In this document: positions 4,720 to 7,275 of the stretch, piece by piece
Numbering within the stretch: the stretch's first letter is position 1
Layout of the letters: each line of letters opens with the position of its first letter
From: Planococcus sp. MB-3u-03
GTDB taxonomy: Bacteria > Bacillota > Bacilli > Bacillales_A > Planococcaceae
DNA length: 7,275 nt
Direction: 5' to 3'
NCBI RefSeq assembly: GCF_002833405.1
Contig: NZ_CP025125.1
Coordinates: 1 to 7,275, forward strand
Position numbers and translations under genes: made by a program
The notes under the pieces: generated by a model
What the model saw: only the letters and a program-made list of their open reading frames with translations
Database searches by the model: none
Told to the model about the DNA's origin: nothing

Positions 4720-5284
4720 ACAGGCGAAATGCTTTTAAATTGCTCTCAATTTGCTCATCTGTGATGCCGATATAGCGCAAGGTGATTTGCGGATGGGCAT
4801 GGTTCAAGATATTCTGCAGCTCAGCAATGTCTTTAAACTGCTTGTAATGCCAATAGCCAAATGTTTTGCGCAAGGTATGCGTGCCGATGCCCAACGAGAT
4901 ATCGACCATCTGTGCGGCCTTCTGAAGTTGTCTGTACGCTTGAACACGTGTAATTGGTCCATTTCCCTTCCGACTTGGGAAAAGCCACTTAGTGCCTTCT
5001 AACTTGCGAATATAAGCATCCAGTTCCTCATAAATGTTGCCGAGGTGGATCGTCCGTCGTTTTCCGGTTTTCCCTTCACGCAACGACACAACTTGTTTTC
5101 CTTGGATTTCGCTTGTCTGGATAGTTAATAGATCCCCTACCCGCAAGCCAGAATTGATGCCCAGGAGGAATAAAATATAATCTCGTTCGCTGCACCACTT
5201 TTTCAAACTCCATTTCATGTCCTCGATCTTTTCTAGCGACCGAATAGGTTGTACATCTTTAAGTTCTCCTTTTTTAGTAACCAA
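4718..5284 (-). CDS. Tyrosine recombinase, catalytic domain only
   Basis: A site-specific recombinase of the phage integrase/XerCD superfamily. All active-site residues are visible, numbered from the TTG start: R48 (SGLRVGDLL), K72 (EGKTGKRR), H136 and R139 (GTHTLRKTFG), H162 (ILNHAH) and the nucleophile Y171 (LRYIGI). At 188 residues it holds the catalytic domain but lacks the usual N-terminal core-binding domain of about 100 residues; short forms like this are common on Bacillales plasmids and phages. SD GAGGAG lies 7 bases before TTG 5284-5282, which I prefer to the in-frame GTG at 5299, because that GTG overlaps the SD itself. A likely role is multimer resolution or cassette integration. 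Its own terminator follows, and direct repeats lie upstream (5323, 5413). Confidence 0.93.
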   Translation of the reverse strand: MVTKKGELKDVQPIRSLEKIEDMKWSLKKWCSERDYILFLLGINSGLRVGDLLTIQTSEIQGKQVVSLREGKTGKRRTIHLGNIYEELDAYIRKLEGTKWLFPSRKGNGPITRVQAYRQLQKAAQMVDISLGIGTHTLRKTFGYWHYKQFKDIAELQNILNHAHPQITLRYIGITDEQIESNLKAFRL

Positions 5285-5322
5285 CTTCTCACTCCTCACT
5301 TAAATTAAGCAGACCATTACTG

Positions 5323-5433
5323 AAGGTTCTAATAATAATTAAGGTCTAAGCTTTTAATGAAAATTTAGACTAAGTCAATAATTTACTTTTGACATGATTT
5401 TTACCTGCTTAAAAGGTTCTTTAATAATACCTT
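5323..5433. repeat. AAGGTTCT direct repeats upstream of the recombinase
   Basis: AAGGTTCTAATAATAA (5323) and AAGGTTCTTTAATAATA (5413) are imperfect direct repeats 90 bp apart. The second also forms inverted arms AAGGT (5413-5417) and ACCTT (5429-5433) around an 11-base spacer, the general geometry of a tyrosine recombinase crossover site, though with short arms. An additional inverted pair GTCTAA (5344-5349) / TTAGAC (5365-5370) lies between them. Function as recombination site or operator is inference. Confidence 0.35.
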
Positions 5434-5534
5434 AGTACCAACCTTCGAGTTTTTGCGTGAATATACAATACAGCATATATGGTAAATGGTACAATGGTTG
5501 AGACTATATATAGTGTTGTTTTCTTCTTATTCAC
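5421..5534 (-). CDS. Possible 37-aa membrane peptide
   Basis: From GTG 5534-5532 a frame encodes a basic N-terminus (NKKKTT), one hydrophobic segment (LYIVSTIVPFTIYAVLYI) and a basic tail (HAKTRRLVLRYY). The frame stays open upstream to about 5605 without another start. The composition is strongly protein-like but there is no SD before the GTG, so it may be the C-terminal remnant of a longer membrane protein. It overlaps the opposite-strand frame at 5574 only in its startless upstream extension. I do not recognise a family. Confidence 0.3.
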   Translation of the reverse strand: MNKKKTTLYIVSTIVPFTIYAVLYIHAKTRRLVLRYY

Positions 5535-5573
5535 ATTTAAGACAATTTTTTCATCTTTTTTGAATAAAAAGAC

Positions 5574-5602
5574 TTGACAAGTGCTTTGGATATCGTTAAA
5601 TT
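5574..5602 (+). promoter_or_regulatory. Promoter candidate
   Basis: A perfect TTGACA (5574-5579) is followed after 17 bp by TAAATT (5597-5602). It could drive the region up to the terminator at 6068, giving the 48-residue protein gene a long leader of about 270 nt. Confidence 0.5.
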
Positions 5603-5771
5603 AATTATAAGTGTTACATACCACGATCCAAAATTATCAAATGTGCGAGTTAAGTTAGAAGTCGATTATAATAAATCTTATAAAAGTTTAATTGAGAAAG
5701 GTTGTGTGATTAATCTTGAGAAAACAAAAAAAGAGCTGCAGACTCTCCTCTTGCAGGGGGTCTACAGCTAA
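5574..5771 (+). CDS. Possible small ORF, weakly supported
   Basis: An open frame of 65 codons has protein-like composition (VTYHDPKLSNVRVKLEV, then YKSLIEKGC and LEKTKKELQTLLLQG). Its only early starts are TTG codons (5574, 5586), neither preceded by an SD, and the first overlaps the TTGACA of a promoter candidate. The 3' end folds into a strong hairpin (5734-5769: AGCTG/CAGCT, AGAC/GTCT, TCTC/GGGG). The stretch may instead be an untranslated leader or a remnant. Confidence 0.25.
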   Translation: MTSALDIVKLIISVTYHDPKLSNVRVKLEVDYNKSYKSLIEKGCVINLEKTKKELQTLLLQGVYS

Positions 5772-5836
5772 GTGATATAGAACGATCCGAAATCCGTCCC
5801 GTTCAAAATATAATAGGTATATTTAAAGTATCACTA

Positions 5837-5877
5837 GCTTCGACCACTTGCAAGCACTATATTAGGAGGTCGATAGC
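5837..5877 (+). promoter_or_regulatory. SD-sequestering hairpin before the 48-aa gene
   Basis: GCT-TCGACC (5837-5845) pairs with GGTCGA (5868-5873) and AGC (5875-5877) with a one-base bulge. The 3' strand includes the last bases of the SD AGGAGG (5864-5869) and ends directly before the ATG. Inside the loop is a further small palindrome CTTGCAAG (5847-5854). Translation could depend on opening this helix. Confidence 0.5.
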
Positions 5878-6024
5878 ATGGAAAAACATAAAATTGGTGA
5901 TACAAACGATGAAGGGAAAGTCTGGATCTGTACCCCTTACATCACTAAGAATGGAGTTCGGATTTATCCGAAAGGCAGTAAAGTTTTCTGTTTTTGGGCC
6001 AACCCACGCAAGGAAAAAAATTAG
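5878..6024 (+). CDS. 48-aa conserved-looking small protein
   Basis: ATG 5878 follows a strong SD, AGGAGGT, at 7-8 bases; the stop is TAG 6022-6024. The protein is soluble and basic: GDTNDEGKVWICTPYITKNG at residues 7-26, then VRIYPKGSKVFCFWANPRKEK. The regular alternation of Trp, Tyr, Ile and Phe with a TPY and a YPKGSK turn suggests a small beta-sheet fold, and two cysteines (18 and 38) are present but no full metal site. A strong terminator lies 11 bases after the stop, and a hairpin covers the SD. I do not recognise the family. The SD, ORF and terminator arrangement makes it very likely to be expressed. Confidence 0.75.
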   Translation: MEKHKIGDTNDEGKVWICTPYITKNGVRIYPKGSKVFCFWANPRKEKN

Positions 6025-6034
6025 ATAGAGAAAT

Positions 6035-6068
6035 AAAAAGGGACCCTTGGACGGAGGGCCCTTTTTTT
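6035..6068 (+). terminator. Strong terminator after the 48-aa gene
   Basis: AAAAAGGG (6035-6042) pairs with CCCTTTTT (6059-6066), extended by CCC (6044-6046) with GGG (6056-6058) across a bulged A, with a 9-base loop and a run of seven T bases. Confidence 0.95.
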
Positions 6069-6160
6069 ATAGTGCAGCAGTAAGAAGACGAATTCGCGGT
6101 AGTCACCTACTCGGTCTTTTTCTAATAAATCTTATTTAGAATCAGATTACTAAAATCAAA

Positions 6161-6256
6161 TCAATAAAATAGAGGTTTTGAATGTATCATTTTTCGCGTA
6201 AGTTCAGTTTTTGTTCGTTTTTCTTGGAAAGTCAATAAAATAGGGTTTTGAATGTA
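6161..6256 (+). repeat. Direct repeats of about 25 bp
   Basis: TCAATAAAATAG(A)GGTTTT followed by GAATGTA occurs at 6161-6186 and 6232-6256. The two differ by one base gain and are 71 bp apart. The second copy runs into the 40-bp palindrome. Function unknown; binding site, insertion scar and recombination site are all possible. Confidence 0.8.
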
Positions 6257-6285
6257 ACTTAATATGTATTAAGTTACATTCAAAA
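6246..6285. repeat. Perfect 40-bp palindrome
   Basis: TTTTGAATGTAACTTAATA (6246-6264) and its exact complement (6267-6285) are separated by only TG. The 19-bp arms are perfect. As RNA it would be a long AU-rich hairpin in either direction; as DNA it could be an operator, a recombination site or two fused element ends. The arm shares TTTTGAATGTA with the direct repeats to its left. Confidence 0.9.
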
Positions 6286-6324
6286 TGCTTCTTATAATTT
6301 TTAAGAAAAATTAATGAAAGTTAG

Positions 6325-6352
6325 TTGCATATTTTGAAATGACTCTTATAAT
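6325..6352 (+). promoter_or_regulatory. Promoter of the small RNA candidate
   Basis: TTGCAT (6325-6330), 16-bp spacer, perfect TATAAT (6347-6352). Transcription would start near 6359. Confidence 0.65.
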
Positions 6353-6358
6353 AAGAAA

Positions 6359-6418
6359 CAGATATAGGGAATGCTTTCTGCTATATCGAGCCTCGCGGAT
6401 GAGATCTGGCGAGTTTTT
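6359..6418 (+). ncRNA. Candidate 60-nt structured small RNA
   Basis: Directly after a consensus promoter come two hairpins: GATATAG (6361-6367) with CTATATC (6381-6387), and CTCGC (6392-6396) with GCGAG (6409-6413), the latter extended by GAT/ATC inside and followed by five T bases, i.e. an intrinsic terminator. No start codon with an SD lies in between. Promoter, fold and terminator in 95 bases suggest a dedicated small RNA, for example an antisense regulator. I see no long complementary target elsewhere in the window, so the role is open. It converges on the decayed gene at 6437. Confidence 0.5.
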
Positions 6419-6436
6419 GTCTAAATTTCACTATAA

Positions 6437-7275
6437 TCAATCATAGTTTTCAAAAAGTTTATCCTCAATAATATCTTCGAATGAAATATCTTCTAATTCC
6501 TCTTCTTCAAAATTAACGTTGAGTATTTTCCTTTCGGGAAATCTTCTTGAGATATTACCCCTATTTTAGTTAAATATGAGACTCTAGTTTCAGAACATAC
6601 TAGAGAACATAAAAATCAACTAGCTCCGATCCACAATGAGGCGGAATATTTCCACTTCCTACTTCTTCTTTTCTAATAAAACGAATTTCATCCAACAATT
6701 TTACAGCAGTTTTTGTTCAAATCTTTCTGTTCCAGTTGTTAAACATTCGTGGAATGCCATTTTCAAGTCACTTTTAGCTTCAAATTCTTTACCGTCTGCA
6801 TCAAAACGTAATTTTGTATAGAGCATATCTGGCAAATTTTCATCAAGATATGTGCTTCCATTGAAATTATTTGATATTAGAAATTCAATTAATATATCTA
6901 AGTGTTTTTCATTACGACTCTAGCTTCAGCTTTAGCTAAGTTTTTGGCAGGTAAAATATTTGGATTAGTTAGCTTCTCTTTCCTGAAGCTTTTCGTAAAG
7001 GTAAATAAGCTTTTTAAGTTAATGTAATCTGTATTTAAGATATGAAATTGGGACGTTTTAATAATTCCTTTAGTGTAGAGAAAATTATGTACATTTACAA
7101 TATCAAATGTACCGTCAGAATTTAAGAACAGTCTATATCCTTCTATATCTTTTCATCAACTGACAAGATTTTTGCTATATTTTCTAAAAGTTGCCTTAAC
7201 CTCTACATAGCAGGAGGATAAATCTTCTGGATTTTGAAACTCTCTAACTTTTTAGTAGCTTTTCTTTTCTTTTTC
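6437..7275 (-). pseudogene. Decayed unidentified gene, cut by right edge
   Basis: Reading leftward on the minus strand, coding-like segments join only across frame changes and stops. They are: a segment with CYVEVKATFRKYSKNLVS (to tandem TGA near 7158); one with EGYRLFLNSDGTFDIVNVHN and later AKNLAKAEARVVMKN (to about 6905); one from 6901 to stop 6701 with YLDENLPDMLYTKLRFDADG; one with TAVKLLDEIRFIRKEEVGSG to stop 6600; and a last with SETRVSYLTKIGVISQEDF that shifts into an acidic tail, NVNFEEEELEDISFEDIIED, ending TGA at 6437. At least four disruptions are needed. The parent protein was over 270 residues, with its N-terminus beyond the window. I cannot assign a family. Frequent sequencing errors could mimic this, but the neighbouring genes are intact. 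Confidence 0.75.

Noticed and set aside
4751..5002. 83-codon plus-strand frame
   Set aside because: Antisense shadow of the tyrosine recombinase, whose catalytic residues are all visible on the other strand.
5389..5417. Perfect TTGACA on the plus strand as a promoter
   Set aside because: No acceptable -10 lies 15-19 bp downstream.
6636..6821. 61-codon plus-strand frame
   Set aside because: Antisense to the decayed gene, no SD, composition of a shadow frame.

Overview
The window looks like part of the backbone of a theta-replicating plasmid from a low-GC Gram-positive bacterium, most likely a member of the Bacillales (Planococcaceae or Bacillaceae). The grounds are high A+T content, strong AGGAGG-type ribosome binding sites, a Rep_3 (RepB) initiator beside iterons, a MerR-like/DUF3967-type coiled-coil protein, and the near absence of housekeeping genes. 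The genus cannot be fixed from the sequence alone.

Layout. 1-955: a minus-strand pair, a MerR-like coiled-coil protein (398-955) followed 31 bp downstream by a gene that runs off the left edge and resembles DUF3800 proteins. 1023-1547: a divergent promoter region, then on the plus strand a cobalamin riboswitch, a 35-residue hydrophobic peptide gene with a strong SD, and an intrinsic terminator. 1636-2848: a block bounded by long imperfect inverted repeats with further internal copies of the motif GTGTATAANTGGGCACT. It has no transposase, but holds a gene for a small two-helix membrane protein (1855-2052) and a cluster of five interrupted palindromes with phased A-tracts (2219-2478). 2887-4440: the replicon, with a bidirectional terminator, the Rep_3 initiator gene on the minus strand, its promoter, an AT-rich leader and five iterons. 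4690-5284: a short tyrosine recombinase (minus) with its own terminator. 5300-6068: a poorly understood stretch with possible small ORFs, then a 48-residue protein gene whose SD lies in a hairpin, ending in a strong terminator. 6161-6420: direct repeats, a perfect 40-bp palindrome and a compact promoter-hairpin-terminator unit that may be a small RNA. 6437-7275: a decayed, unidentified gene on the minus strand, cut by the right edge.

How the parts may fit. Rep plus iterons gives replication. The recombinase could resolve multimers or move DNA. The MerR-like coiled-coil protein together with the palindrome array is a plausible but unproven segregation pair. The most unusual item is the cobalamin riboswitch placed in front of a lone membrane peptide of type I toxin-like size and shape. 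Second is the palindrome/A-tract array.
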